Assembly (NCBI GenBank): GCA_038502055.1 | Contig: JAXRKN010000039.1 | Coordinates: 4,774,001 to 4,838,000 of the forward strand | Origin: Tanytarsus gracilentus | Taxonomy: Eukaryota > Arthropoda > Insecta > Diptera > Chironomidae | Direction: 5' to 3' | DNA length: 64,000 bases | Shown here: in pieces, positions 51,612 to 63,444 of the stretch | How the letters are laid out: the number at the start of each line of letters is the position of its first letter | How positions within the stretch are numbered: the stretch's first letter is position 1 | Program-made: the position numbers and the translations under genes | The notes under the pieces: model-generated | Databases searched by the model: none | The model's input: the letters and a program-made list of their open reading frames with translations, nothing else | What the model was told of the DNA's origin: nothing

Positions 51612-54479
51612 GTAAGTATACACGTTAATTAAAGAAAGATTTCTTGTGCAATCAAATTAAATTTTTGAGATTTTTCATTGAAAAGAATACAAATGAATTG
51701 AAGATAAAAAAGAAGATGTGTAGTGGAGATTTGCGCGAATTATTAAGAATGAGATCACGGAAAATAAATTGTCACAGTTTGCGAGTGTGTGTGGGAGCTA
51801 AGAGTGAGAGAAAAGTACTCGCAGTAGTCGGTATAATTTGTACGAAAATAAAAATATAAACAAGAAAAGAAAAGAGTCAAGCATGCTGAACGGGATTTAT
51901 ATACACGACGACTATATAGTTTTTATTATGTTGTTGTAGCGATACATACAACAATAGAATTTATCCATAGAACTTAACATCTGTATACATATATTTTAAC
52001 TTGTATCTAAGGCTAATACATTCATAAATAGCGCGCAACATAAGACATGACACATTTTTATTTAAAATTGTGTTCTAGATGTGTGGAACGGACGTTAGAG
52101 AAAAAGGGTTTAAAATTTTTATTTTTTGAATTTTTTTAAATTTAACATTCGTTTTATTTTCAATTTTTTGGCATCGAATTTTTTTTCCATCAAAACGAAA
52201 TCTACCTCTAATTTCTATAAGCAAAATGTCACACCGACAAATCCTCTAATGCATGCACGATAGCAATATTTTTCACACAGCAACATGACTATTTTTATTT
52301 CCATAACTTCTTTCAATCTCAGAAAATTTGCAACAATTTTTCTCTCCCCTTTTATCCTCCACTGAATTATGCATAATGTAGATACATGGTGCGGTATCAA
52401 ACGAGGAATTATGGAGTGTGCTAAGAGTTAATAATTTATGTCGCGCGTTCATTCCACATGCCTAGCGCGATGTAAATTTACATTTATTACTTTTGAAATT
52501 GCTTGAATAGTTTTGCCGTGCAGGATGAAAATTTTATTTTATTAGATATGAAATTTGATTTGATGCGAAATGAATATTTTATGCAGAACTTAAAATTAGA
52601 TTAGTTATGGGAATTAATTTAAATTTACAAGTAATTCCATTTAATTTCCCAATAAAATGGAATTGAATAATTAAAATTTTGACTTCATTTAAATCTTTAA
52701 GTAAAATAATTTGTTCATATTTTCGACTTTTCAAATTTATTTCAAGACACGGTAAAAAAATCAATTTCCCACCATCGAAATTCAACCCAGACAATGTGTC
52801 TCCATATTTGCTATAAATTCTCTTAATTAAATCGAAAGACAGAATCGTCATCATCCCACATTTTCTACTTTACGGTTGAACTTACGGATTTATGATTTTC
52901 CACCCATTTTCCTCAATGGCGTCATAAAAGCCATTTCATTTCTCCGTTATGTGCACTTTTAAGCACTTCGACAAACGACAAACAAATTAAATCCATTATA
53001 ACGCATTCCGTGACGATAAATTTAGCAAAATTGATTTCTATATTTCCCATGGCGGTAATTGAGACATATTAGAAAAAGTCTCTTCAACTCCCAACCTTCA
53101 CTTTACTATGATTGCCCATTACACAACATTTTCCTATTTGCTGATTTAGAATTATTTAACCTAAATCAATAAGCATAACCACAAAGTTGCATTTCACTCT
53201 TCATTCGATCAACATCAATTGATAAGTCACCACTTTGTGTGTTGTGTCTTGATTCTATTGATATTTGCAGTATATTTAGTCAAGTGAACATTTTATCAAA
53301 TGAATCCGAATAATTTATTGAGTATTGAATACATCCAGAGGCGATTATCTGGTGGAAGTAATAAGCTGTATTTGAAGGAGTTGAAGGAGTGAGTGGCATT
53401 TACGTATTATTTCGATGTTCACTTCCGTTTGTGTCAGTACCGACCCTTCACAACATACAAGTGTCAGTACCGACATATACAAATGTGACCAAACAGGGGC
53501 TGAGAACTCGTAAAATCTAAATTGAATAATTAAGTATATTTTTTTTGGGTTTATTGAAACATTCAAAAAAAATAATTTTGGATATTAAGAGTTTTCCGCC
53601 CCTGTCACAAAAACTCTTTTACTCAACAAAAAATTAAATTGTCTTTAAAGTATCATTTTCATCGTCACTTTTTTTGCACACAACTGACACTTTAAATAAA
53701 TATAAGCGCGCGTAAGATAGACACACATAGTGATGAGGGGGGGTAAATAATAGTTTATGAAAGTACAGACATCACGCGAATATTGGAATTATAAATAAAA
53801 GTAAAATTTTCTTATTTTTGAAACACTGCACGGCGGCTAAAAATAGCTCACACTCTCACAATCTCTATATATATTTGCGGGGACGGAAAAGTGTTTTTTT
53901 GCGCTATTTTCGAATGCCATCAAAAGTGTGATGCTGTTAAAGAGTCGCAAGATGAGATTTTTTCCTTCACTTTTTTTTCGTGTAAAATGTAAAAAAAATA
54001 TTTTTCGCTCTCTCTCAAAATATAAACTTTTATTAATTCCTCTCGAAAATAAGAAGTGAACACGAAAAATAGTTTTTCGTGCATAGCCAAGTTTTATATT
54101 TTTGCATTTTGCCGTGTATGTAATTATTCGGGAAAATCTGGCTAATGAAGCGTTTTGTGAGTTTTTCCACGGGCAAAAAAAAAATATTTTCCACATAAAA
54201 GTCGTCCGTGAGAGTGCCGTAAACTAAAAGGTTAAACGTTGTACAGTGCTTCATGACAATCGTGTGTGACTCTCTGGTTGATATCAACAAATGTTTAAGC
54301 ATTTTCACTTAATGTGAGTGCGAGAATTCATTTTATTTCTCACACGCGTCTCGCGTGATAAACATGACATTTACCAAGTGCGGAAATTTCATTCTTTTTT
54401 AACGAAAAAATCTTTGAGCTTCTTATTTTTAGTGTAACCCACGAAGTGGTGTAACACTTATATGCGCCTGTTTCCGTCC

Positions 54480-54517
<38 letters not shown>

Positions 54518-57500
54518 TCCATCGAGATCTCGGCTCCTGAGATAGCTAGAGACTTCTAGTTTTCGCCAAATGGTAGGTCTATGAATTTAGATTCGGCCAT
54601 TTTAGGAGTTATGAGGGTCATGACCACAGGTCGTGCCATGGACAGCCCTAAATGCCATTTTTCACACAAATTTCCTGTTATATGGCTTCATGTATGTCGT
54701 TGAACTCGTATTTGTATCAGGAATCGAAAGGCATTGATGATATTTGAGGAATGTCTATCATGGCCATCCAAGAGTGCCACCAATGTCCATCACGGCCGGC
54801 CAGTAGTGCCCCTAATGTCCATTTTTTAAAAGTATGGCTTCATGTACCTCGTTGAACTCATAATTGCATCAGGAATTGATTAGCATTGATGATTTTTGAA
54901 GAATGACCGTCACGGCCGGCCAGGAGTGTCCAAGGAATGCCACTAATGTCCATTTTTTAAAAGTATGGCTTCATGTACCTCGTTGAACTCGGAATTTGAC
55001 CAGGAATCGATTGGCATGGATCTGAAAATGGAACACTGTGGAAAATGGAACACAGTGGAAAATGGAACATAGTGGAAAATGAAACATAGTGGAAAATGGA
55101 ACATGGTGAAAATGAAACATAATGGAAAATGAAACACAGTGGAAAATGGAACATAGTGGGAAATGGAACATAATGGAAAATGAAACACAGTGGAAAATGG
55201 AACACAGTGGAAAATGGAACACAGTGGAAAATGGAACACAGTGGAAAATGGAACACAATAGAAAATGGAACATAGTGAAAAATGGAACATGGTGGAAAAT
55301 GAAACACAGTGGGAAATGTAACATAATTGAGAAATATTTTCCATAAGGCTTCCCTTTTGGCTTCTCCAAGGCTTCTTCATAGGACTTCCCCATGTTACAT
55401 TTCCAATACTGATCTGTTACAAGTGGGTTACACGGCAACACCCACGTGTGGGTTTTGAAACATTTTTTGAGATTATTTAGAATAATTAAATTTCATTAAT
55501 TTTTTAATTAGATTTTCTTCAAAAACTCATTAATAAAGTTAAAATTTCAGTAACAAAAAAGGAACTAATTTTTGGCAATGGGAAATTAACTTAATTAATT
55601 AAATTAAAAACGGTCCGTTCTGAATGAGGGAGAAGTTAAAGTCTGGTGGTGACCAAAACAGCAATAAGCTGACAAGCACGCAAAAAAAAGAAGGAAAAGA
55701 GAGAATGAGAAATAAATGATCTCGAAACGTGACACACGACATTTATTTTTCTCTAACGAACACATTAATTCATCATCATTGAATTTGCGGAACATCTTTT
55801 TGGGGGGAAAAATTTTTGCTTCAACGAGAGCGAGAGAATGATTAAAGAAATTAGATTAATTTGTCTCACTTCTTAGTAAATTCACATCGGTCGGTCAACA
55901 ACTCAATCTTGTAAATGACTTTTGATATGACTTGTTTTCAAATTAATTATCGAAATTAGTGAAAAAGTTTGTGATGGACTTTGCTTTATTTGAAAGATTT
56001 TTCCGTTAATATTTTTTTATAAAAATTAAGTCAACACACTTTAAAATGAGTTCATGAGTGTTTCATTTTCTGTCACGTGAGTAAAAGTGTCAGACAGGAC
56101 GTTATGTAAAAAGTATACGGATCGATTTATGTGTCGATTACAGAAGCCTAATCAAATTTGAGCAAGTGAAGCCACCTAAGGACTGCTGAGGAACTTACTT
56201 GAAGCAAAAAAATTTCAATTCGAATTCATTCGAAGTTTTCTATTAGATCGGTAAAGTTGTGCAATTAAGTGTGGAAATATTTTAATTGGAAAAATGGTTG
56301 AAGTTGACTCAGCTGAGAACATCAAAGATTCAGAAGAGTCGCAAAAGGATACTTTGGATATACCGAAAAGTGACTCGGAAGTCAGCGACGATGACGGAGG
56401 GTAAGGGGACGCTTTCATCGAAAATTTCCCTCTTCCCACACACACACATCTTCGATTTACATTAAAGCACACAAAATTCAATCAAGTGTAAAAGTTTCAG
56501 TTGGAAATTTTCTTCACAAATTAATTAAATTTCAACTAATTGAGAAAAAACCCCGAACTGTGAAAAACTTTTATGCCTTTAACCATTAATTTAATTAGTG
56601 GCTTTTCTTCTCTCTAATGGAAGTGAAAAATGGCAAATATTTCGGTTAAAAACTTTCAGCACTGTAAGAGTTGAAAATAGTTCCTGAGGCTTTTGTGGCG
56701 AAATGAAAATTCTCAATAGAGAAATATACGGAAAAAGATCCTTCAGTTTCTTTATCATTGGCCATTTCAAAGGAATGCCAAAATTTGTATTGTGTGAAAA
56801 AAACACACAAAATGAAATTTTTGTGGAATTCAGGTTTACTTTTAAAATAGAGGACTGACCACGCTCACAGAACTTTAACATGAAAAATAATTTCATTTGC
56901 TCGCATGTTGAGTTGCTCCTTAAACAAGGAATTAAAGTTAAGCTCGAGTGGAAGACACATGCTGAGTGAAGCCTTACACGAATTTCTGTACATTTCATGA
57001 AATCGATTTTCCTACGAATTAAAGCTTATTGATTTTTATCAATCATTCATGTTAAATGGATAAAAGATCGAATGTGTGTGCTTAGTAATGTTTGTCCGAG
57101 TAAATGAAAAAACTAATTTCTTCTTTTATCTTCGCCCTCGCTCGCAAACTTTAATCAAAGATAAAAGCTTTTCACCGACCGTATCTGATTTAAATCCTCT
57201 GGAAACAACTTTTCCTCGTCACTAACTAGATTATAATCTTTCTTTTTTCTTCTCTCTAAAATTTCAAGAATTTTAGATCTCTCTCGATTGGGATGTCGCG
57301 TACATTTCGATATTGAAGAAGATGAAAAGTTAAAAAATTCACAAAGTTATCGAAAGTGAGTTTTTGAGTGTTTCTAAATGGGATATGATTAAAGCTTTTG
57401 ATGGAAAAATATTTGCAAGAGAACAATTTAAAATTTTTCGTAAGCTAAAAAAGTTCTCAAAAAGCATGTTAATGTTCCTTCTCTCTCGTCTTATTGATTT

Positions 57501-60500
57501 TTCTTTTAATATTCTTGTTATATTAAATTCTCATACATGTGCTCTTTACTCTATCAATCAAATCAAATCAAATTTTTATTATTGACTACACAACGCATTT
57601 TTGTCACGATCAATGTTTTACTAGAAGCATGGCTGTTTATGTCATTACACTCATATATGTCACATAAATTACACACTTTTATTATTATCGCTTATTCTTG
57701 TATTTTCAACCTATCTTTTTTGTGCCATTTCATGCCGATTGAATTTAACTAATTTGATTTTTTTTCTCTCATTTTAGGTCCGAGTAAGTAAATTATGTTA
57801 ACGAAATTACTCCGTCGGATGTGGAGGGTATGTTATGATGATATAATTTCGACAATCGTGTGGGCTTAAGGACGTTAAGATGCTTTTAGTGAAAATGCTT
57901 TTCTCGTTTTGTTGATGGTAATCAGTAAACATTAGTTTAAAGGGCAACTAACGATTCTCGATACCCTTAAAAACGGATTATATTCTCGCATGTTGCTTTA
58001 GACATGGGTTCCTATATCCGTTTGGCAAGCTTAATATCACCTGAGGTTGTTTTGAAGCAATAAGTGTCAAATACAAAAAAGCTCTTTTACAAACTCCATT
58101 GAATTCCAATATTACATTAAACTATATTAAATTCCATACTGACATAGATCTGAAGTTGGCAGGAGTGTGCAAATGTTTGCCAAGATTTCAACTCAACATT
58201 TTAATATTGAGCTAGTTCATAATGATGTTCACGAGCTTTTAAAAATTTATTTTTTTAAAATTGGATAAAAATAACAAAAATTACAAACCAGAAAAAGCTT
58301 TATTGAAAAGTTTTTTTTGACCCACTTTTTTTTTAATAGAGAAAACAAAATAAATTTTTAATGAATCACGTCAAGCTTTCGTGTTTTAATAAAACAAATG
58401 GAACCTCATTGAACTTTTAAATAAAATTACGTGCTTTCACAACGAGTCATTAAAATAATTTCATGTTAACAGCAAAAAAAGCTCTCAATGACAGTATTTG
58501 ATGATCAAATAAACAAACAAAAATCTAATTAGCACTTAACAAGAAAAATAAGTAAAACAAATAAAGTCTGTTGAAAAAAAGTCGGTAGAGTCGTAGAAAA
58601 TGTAAACACAAAACATTTTAGACTTTCGCTCCGAAAAAAAAAGATGAGACATACAAGTGTCGATGGGTTGTTAAGAATTTTTTTTTCTTCTCGTGTGAGC
58701 CGGAGATAGTCAATGAAGCCAGCGTGTGCCGCTTCGAGATATAAACACAAACATTCCACTTTCATATGATTTTTCCACTGCGCATGAGCTTTCGAGCTTA
58801 ACGAAACCGAAAATGTGTTTATCATCTGTAAATTCACGAAACATGCACAATATGCTTCACATAGACGATGAAGTTGTTGTAGCAGAGAGAAAAAAAACTT
58901 AACGATACCTTGTCGAGACGGCTGAGAAGAATTTTCCGACAAATCAGTCGTACGGGAACATTGAATGTAATCGGTGCGAATGATTGCATTGTGTGTGAGA
59001 CTCTCTTGAATTATTTAGACTCACAAAATAATAGCTCTGAGGACTTAAGGTGTTATATATGAAAATAATCAGAAATAATTCATGAATTTTTAATCCGCGA
59101 CAAATAATTGAGACACAAATTGCGTAGAAAAAATAAAAGTCAAATATAAAGTGTGTTTTTGAGGACTCGCGTGTAACTTTTTTTTTATTTCGTTTTGTTC
59201 CCTTTTCTTCATAAATTCTGAGTGTGCATTAGAGAAATAAATTGAAAAGGTATTTTTTTTCTTTTGTGAATTACTCGAATACAATTTGTGTACAATGATG
59301 ATGAGAGAATATTTTTGGATATATCACGTTTCAACCAGAGATCTAATTTCGAGCAAAAAAAAACATATATAATCTTCATTTACTGACGTCAGTTAAATTA
59401 TAATACTCTTTTTGTGTGTGTTTGTGCGCCTAGACGAAGTTTGCGGTTTAAAAAGTGATGAGAAGAAATTTTTGAACTTAACTTGCGAGGTTAATAAATT
59501 TTTATGAACATTTTTAAGCTCCGATCAGTCGTGAATAATATCCGGAGTTACTTGTTTGAAACTTTACCGAGAAATTTTTTATAGCATTAAATTTCTTTTA
59601 AAAATAAATTTTTAATATTTATTTAACTTCACAAAGAGAAATTTTCGCTCATCTTGATGCCAAAGATTTTTCAAACTTTGAAGAATTGAAATATAAAAAG
59701 TTCCGAATTTTCCTCTTTTTTTTGTGAGTCTACTCAGGAGATATTTTGGTATTTAAATTCGCAATGTAAATACCTGTACAGAAAAGTTTTTTGTGAAGTG
59801 AGCTTTTGTGATTGAAATTTTATCCTTCTTTTGTTGCGAAGCGAAAGAAAAGAGAGAAGAGAAAGAAAATTAACGTCGAGGAGCGAAAAAGTTTTTCACG
59901 GGGACGAACAAAAATTTAAATACAAATTTACCAATTGACCTGTGTCAAAGTGAATCAATCTCCAACGTGCCAATAACTTCTTTTTCGAGGATTAAATTTC
60001 TTTTTCTTTCTTTTTAAGATACTGCATCGAAAAAAATATTTTTTATTGGTGGGTGGCGCGATGAATAATTCCAATGTCTCTCGCTTTAGAGAGAAAATAA
60101 CTTTATGAATAGTTTATTGAGTGGAATATCGGTATGGAGAAAAAATAATCTTAACGAATAAATTAAAGTGAGTTCTTTACACTCTCTTCATTGTGAGAGC
60201 TTAAAACGCAATTTCTAACATAATGAGAACGTTCAATTAATATGAATGAGTTCATTTGAAGAAAAAAAATACTTTATTTAATTGAATTTTAAAGTTCGAA
60301 GAAAAATAAATATTTCATGATTCTGTGGAAATTTAATAGAATTTTAAAAATTTCTATTTCATGAAAAAGAAAAAGTCCCAACAATCAAAGAAAGTTTGTA
60401 GGTTTCAATTTTCAACATTTTCTCATCCATAAAAACGTCAATTAAAGTACACCGGATTTCCATTAAAATTGTACACGTTTCAGGAAAAACTTTTTTCACA

Positions 60501-61183
60501 CAATGTTTTTTTCTCCTCTTCCTTTATTCTCGCAACAATATCTCTGTGTGGTTAATGTACTAATGAGGAAATATGTCGACAAGTTCGTAAACTAATAATG
60601 CCGTCACATTTGAACTTGCTCGCATTCTTTTCTTTACTTTGTTCTCATCGTGAAATGGGATTTGATCGAAAATTATGTGACCTTACTCAATTATTAAAAC
60701 TGTAATTAATCGTTTAATTGTCACATTACTTAAAGACTTTCCCCACTCCTGCTAGATATTTTTCTTGTATTATAATATTTCCAACCAAAAAAAAACAAAA
60801 CATATATAAATGAAGAGAGAGAAAAAAGTATACAAATTGTCCATGATTATCATCATATTTCGGCTTTTGTTATGATTACAATGCATGTGATATGAGAGGA
60901 GGCTCCGGAACTTAATAACAATAAAAATGTGCTGAATGGTGAAAATTTCATATTTTATCGATTTTCGTCCCTCATCAGCACCAAAAAAAGCTCAAATGGT
61001 CGTCATCGTCATGCCAAACATGAAAGAAGAAGTTTAATCGCTTATGACTCTACTGCTGAGAGACATGCCTTAGTCATACATCAAAGCGAGAGAAGAAAAA
61101 GTCGATTTATAAAAATTTCCGCAGCAATCGCTTTGTTCTTTCTCATTTATTTATTATTAAATTACATGAATATGCCAAAATAA
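51493..61183 (+). CDS. Small tail-anchored membrane protein with alternative first exons and a 6-nt microexon (predicted)
   Basis: I propose one gene from: alternative first exons 51493-51611 (A) or 56294-56400 (B), then 57269-57355, 57778-57783 and 60979-61183. Every junction is phase 2, so all combinations stay in frame: 138 aa with A, 134 aa with B. Form B begins MVEVDSAENIKDSEE and is acidic (SEVSDDDGG). The shared part runs ILDLSRLGCRVHFDIEEDEK, then KNSQSYRKSD, a basic patch HRHAKHERRS, AYDSTAERHALVIHQSERRK and a single C-terminal membrane segment (ISAAIALFFLIYLLLNYMNM), ending PK. That layout is a tail-anchored protein facing the cytosol. RVHF fits the RVxF docking motif for protein phosphatase 1. 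I recognise no family. The model rests on splice signals and phase only, so the joins need transcript support. Either first exon could instead belong to a different transcript. Confidence 0.58.
54473..54517 (+). repeat. CTGT/TCTG microsatellite
   Basis: Near-perfect tetranucleotide repeat with a few TCCG interruptions at both edges, inside the repeat element. Confidence 0.85.
55024..55328 (+). repeat. 17-bp minisatellite, 18 units
   Basis: Tandem units based on GAAAATGGAACACAGTG; 17 of the 18 are 17 bp and one is 16 bp (55092-55107), for 305 bp in total. Variants include GAAAC for GGAAC and CATAG for CACAG. Because 17 is not a multiple of three, all three - strand frames stay open and show long Phe/His/Pro/Cys-rich spurious frames. 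Confidence 0.95.
56294..56400 (+). CDS. Alternative first coding exon B
   Basis: Encodes an acidic N-terminus (MVEVDSAENIKDSEESQK, DIPKSDSEVSDDDGG) and ends GGAGG|GTAAGG in phase 2. It lies 4.7 kb downstream of exon A, which implies a second promoter. Confidence 0.65.
57269..57355 (+). CDS. Internal exon with RVxF-type motif
   Basis: Acceptor AAATTTCAAG and donor CGAAA|GTGAGT bound 87 nt, exactly 29 codons. The phase-2 frame is open and protein-like (DLSRLGCRVHFDIEEDEKL). A second acceptor 8 bp downstream (TTTTAG at 57276) would break the frame from either first exon. Confidence 0.6.
57778..57783 (+). CDS. Six-nucleotide microexon GTCCGA (predicted)
   Basis: A long pyrimidine tract ending CTCATTTTAG directly precedes GTCCGA, which is followed at once by the consensus donor GTAAGT. 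In phase 2 it adds two residues (Ser-Asp) between SYRK and TKKSS without changing frame. It could instead be a recursive-splicing site. Confidence 0.55.
57784..60978 (+). other. Intron before terminal exon
   Basis: 3.2 kb of AT-rich sequence. A 12-bp palindrome ACTGACGTCAGT containing a CRE lies at 59384-59395. No additional exon could be supported. Confidence 0.45.
60979..61183 (+). CDS. Terminal exon with C-terminal membrane anchor
   Basis: Acceptor CCCTCATCAG opens 205 nt ending in TAA. It codes TKKSSNGRHRHAKHERRS, then AYDSTAERHALVIHQSERRK, and about 20 hydrophobic residues before YMNMPK. The basic flank before the anchor and the short tail after it favour cytosolic orientation. Confidence 0.7.
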
Positions 61184-63444
61184 TTTGCTTGTGAATAATT
61201 TTTCACTCCTTTTATCGCAATTTAGAATGAGAGCGAGGAAATTTATTTACTTACCATCGATGATGATGAGAAGAGTCCACAATGTAACGATCTAAATTAG
61301 CAGAATGAGAAGAAAATATTTATTTAAAGCTTTTTGACATAAAAGTTGTGAAATTTGCATAAAAAGAATTTTTTACGACAATTTTAATGAAAATTTCGAT
61401 GAGTTTTGATCTTTTGCAACAAAAATTTTTGAACCTCTTATTAGAACTTTTTCTTGCCTTCCAAGAAATTCAATAATGTCACATAATGTCCCTTAAAATA
61501 GCTTCATGATCTGTCAGCTTAGAATTTCAACTTATTTTAGTTCGAATTTTTTTCACCTACACAATTTTCATCGAGTACAACGATTATATATAAATTTTCC
61601 GCAAAGCTCTCCGCTCGCCTAGGCAACGTTTCATTAAACAGTGCTCGATGTGCCATAATTCAATTTATTGACATACCCCGTCTTCTTATTTTTATATATA
61701 ACTCACATTCTATAGTTTTATCGATTTTTTGTGCATTAATGTTCCTTTTTTGACATAATGGACACGGAACGAAAGCCACACATTAATTTTTTTATGCGCC
61801 ATTTCTGGTGTATCCCAACACTTTTAATGTTACCGTAATTTTTTGACTTTTATGAGCTGTTTACATCGGGATGAAAATGGAGACGAAAAAAATTCTCCCC
61901 GCAATATTTTTTTCATTCAACTAAATATAGTGAAGGCGTCATGCGAAGAGCTATAAAAAAATTTGTTTGCTCCTTATAAAAATTGATATTTAACAGAGTT
62001 TCACAAATTGATTATTACGTGCTAGTATGTGGGTCTAATCGCATGGCAATAAAACGCTAAATATGAGAAGACGCTGAGATAATTTAAAATTGCTCAATTT
62101 AACTTGGCAAATTCAATTTAGTCAGCTTCGTAAAGCATAAAGAGAGAAAAGTAGTTTAATTGGTAAATAAACAAGACGCAAATCTCATTAGAAGAAGGAA
62201 AATGTTAATTAAGGTTGTTCAACTCGAAGCCAACGATTTGCGAGTAATTAAAACTCAATTGAAACTCGAGTCAACATTTTCGAGTGTTAAAGAGAATAAA
62301 ATAAAATTAAAATTATCTTTAGTTCAAAATTCAATTAATTTCTCACGTAAATTAATAAAAACCGTTTTCAAGCCAATTAGTAATTTGGTACCTGAAGTTG
62401 AATTTAATCAGTCTCGAAAGCTACTAAGAATTCAGGAAAAAGTACTTTTATTATATAGACAGACCATCTGTCAGAGTTCCGAGAAAGACTCATTAAGATT
62501 TCATGAGGTCATACTGTCAGAAAATTCTCGTTGCCAAAAGCTTCATAAATTATTCAGCAAAAGCTGTTTATGAAGTTGACTTTGCTCTTAATTTCGACAA
62601 TATTTCTTTACTAAAAGTGGGGGCTTTAAAAACATTCATTAGGTGAAATTGACTTTTATTGCTCAAATATTTCCATCAGAATCTTGATTTATCTTCAACT
62701 TTCTTTTTTCAATTTTAGGAAAATCTCTCTGACGAAATCTCAAAAAATAATGTCGTAATTTCCTGTAAGAAATCTTGTCAATTTTTCTCGTAATCTCATT
62801 CCATCAAAAGCTCATCGCAAAAGCTTTTTCCAGAAGATTGCATGACTTTGGTATTAGACGGATGATTGTCAATTGAGAAAGAAACCAGATACTTTTGCAA
62901 AATAATTTTAAAACTTTTTCATTGAATTTTTAGAATTCAATTTAATTTATTAAAAATTGTGAAGTCAAAAAAAAATTATTAAAAACTTTAAAATAATTCA
63001 TAACTTACGGAAGCGCCCTTTAAAATTCACGCAGAAACTTTAATCCATAAATGTCAGTTAAAGGATAAATTTTCTCTCATCCCCTTGCTCAAGAAACACA
63101 GTGTTGTACAACGTGATATCTTCAATGTCATTTTCCCTCTCTCTCTCTACACAAGCAAAATTGATTTTCCTTAAAGAAGAGTAAAAAAACTTTAATAGCA
63201 TGGATAATCAGTCAACAAGCGATACTTTGATTTTTATTGCATCTTTCTCTTCTATTTTTACACGTTAGAATGAATTTCGAAAGAGTACACTGAGCAGACA
63301 AGATATAGCCACAATATAGGCTATAAAGTGTGCTCTTGATCTCTCTATATATTTTTTGTTTTGAGCCTCAAGGCGCAATATGAACATCGGCAAGTTGCGC
63401 ACAATTTATCGGAGAAATTTCGAACGCCTAACGGTGACGACTAG
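61184..63444. other. Intergenic region upstream of the rdgA-like gene
   Basis: AT-rich, presumably holding the 3' UTR of the tail-anchored gene and the promoter of the next one. A Lys-rich open frame at 62160-62573 lacks an ATG at its start and is not supported as a gene. Confidence 0.45.

Larger units (their letters stand above)
54432..55433. mobile_element. 1-kb repeat element with 11-bp inverted ends and internal tandem repeats
   Basis: GTGTAACCCAC at 54432-54442 and its exact reverse complement at 55423-55433 bound the unit. Inside, in order: a CTGT microsatellite, a GC-richer stretch (CGAGATCTCGGCTCC), three diverged ~130-150 bp repeats sharing TATGGCTTCATGTA (54681, 54833, 54964) and CACGGCCGGCCAG, then a 17-bp minisatellite. 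There is no transposase and no clear target duplication. Just outside, 55440-55453 is a GTGGGT hairpin. Probably a non-autonomous transposon or foldback element. Confidence 0.6.
51612..56293 (+). other. Intron/intergenic region containing the repeat element
   Basis: Intron after exon A and promoter-side sequence for exon B. The main content is the 1-kb repeat element at 54432-55433. The rest is AT-rich with no supported coding sequence. Confidence 0.5.

Noticed and set aside
54943..55441. Three overlapping long - strand frames rich in Phe, His, Pro and Cys
   Set aside because: They are the by-product of the 17-bp minisatellite, which keeps all frames open because its unit has no stop codon in any phase.
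57778..57783. Idea that GTCCGA is a duplicated start of the rdgA-like exon 2 (which also begins GTCCGA)
   Set aside because: Six bases match by chance too easily, and the phases differ (2 versus 0).
62160..62573. 137-codon Lys-rich open frame
   Set aside because: It begins at a TTG, has AT-biased low-complexity composition and no splice or family signal.
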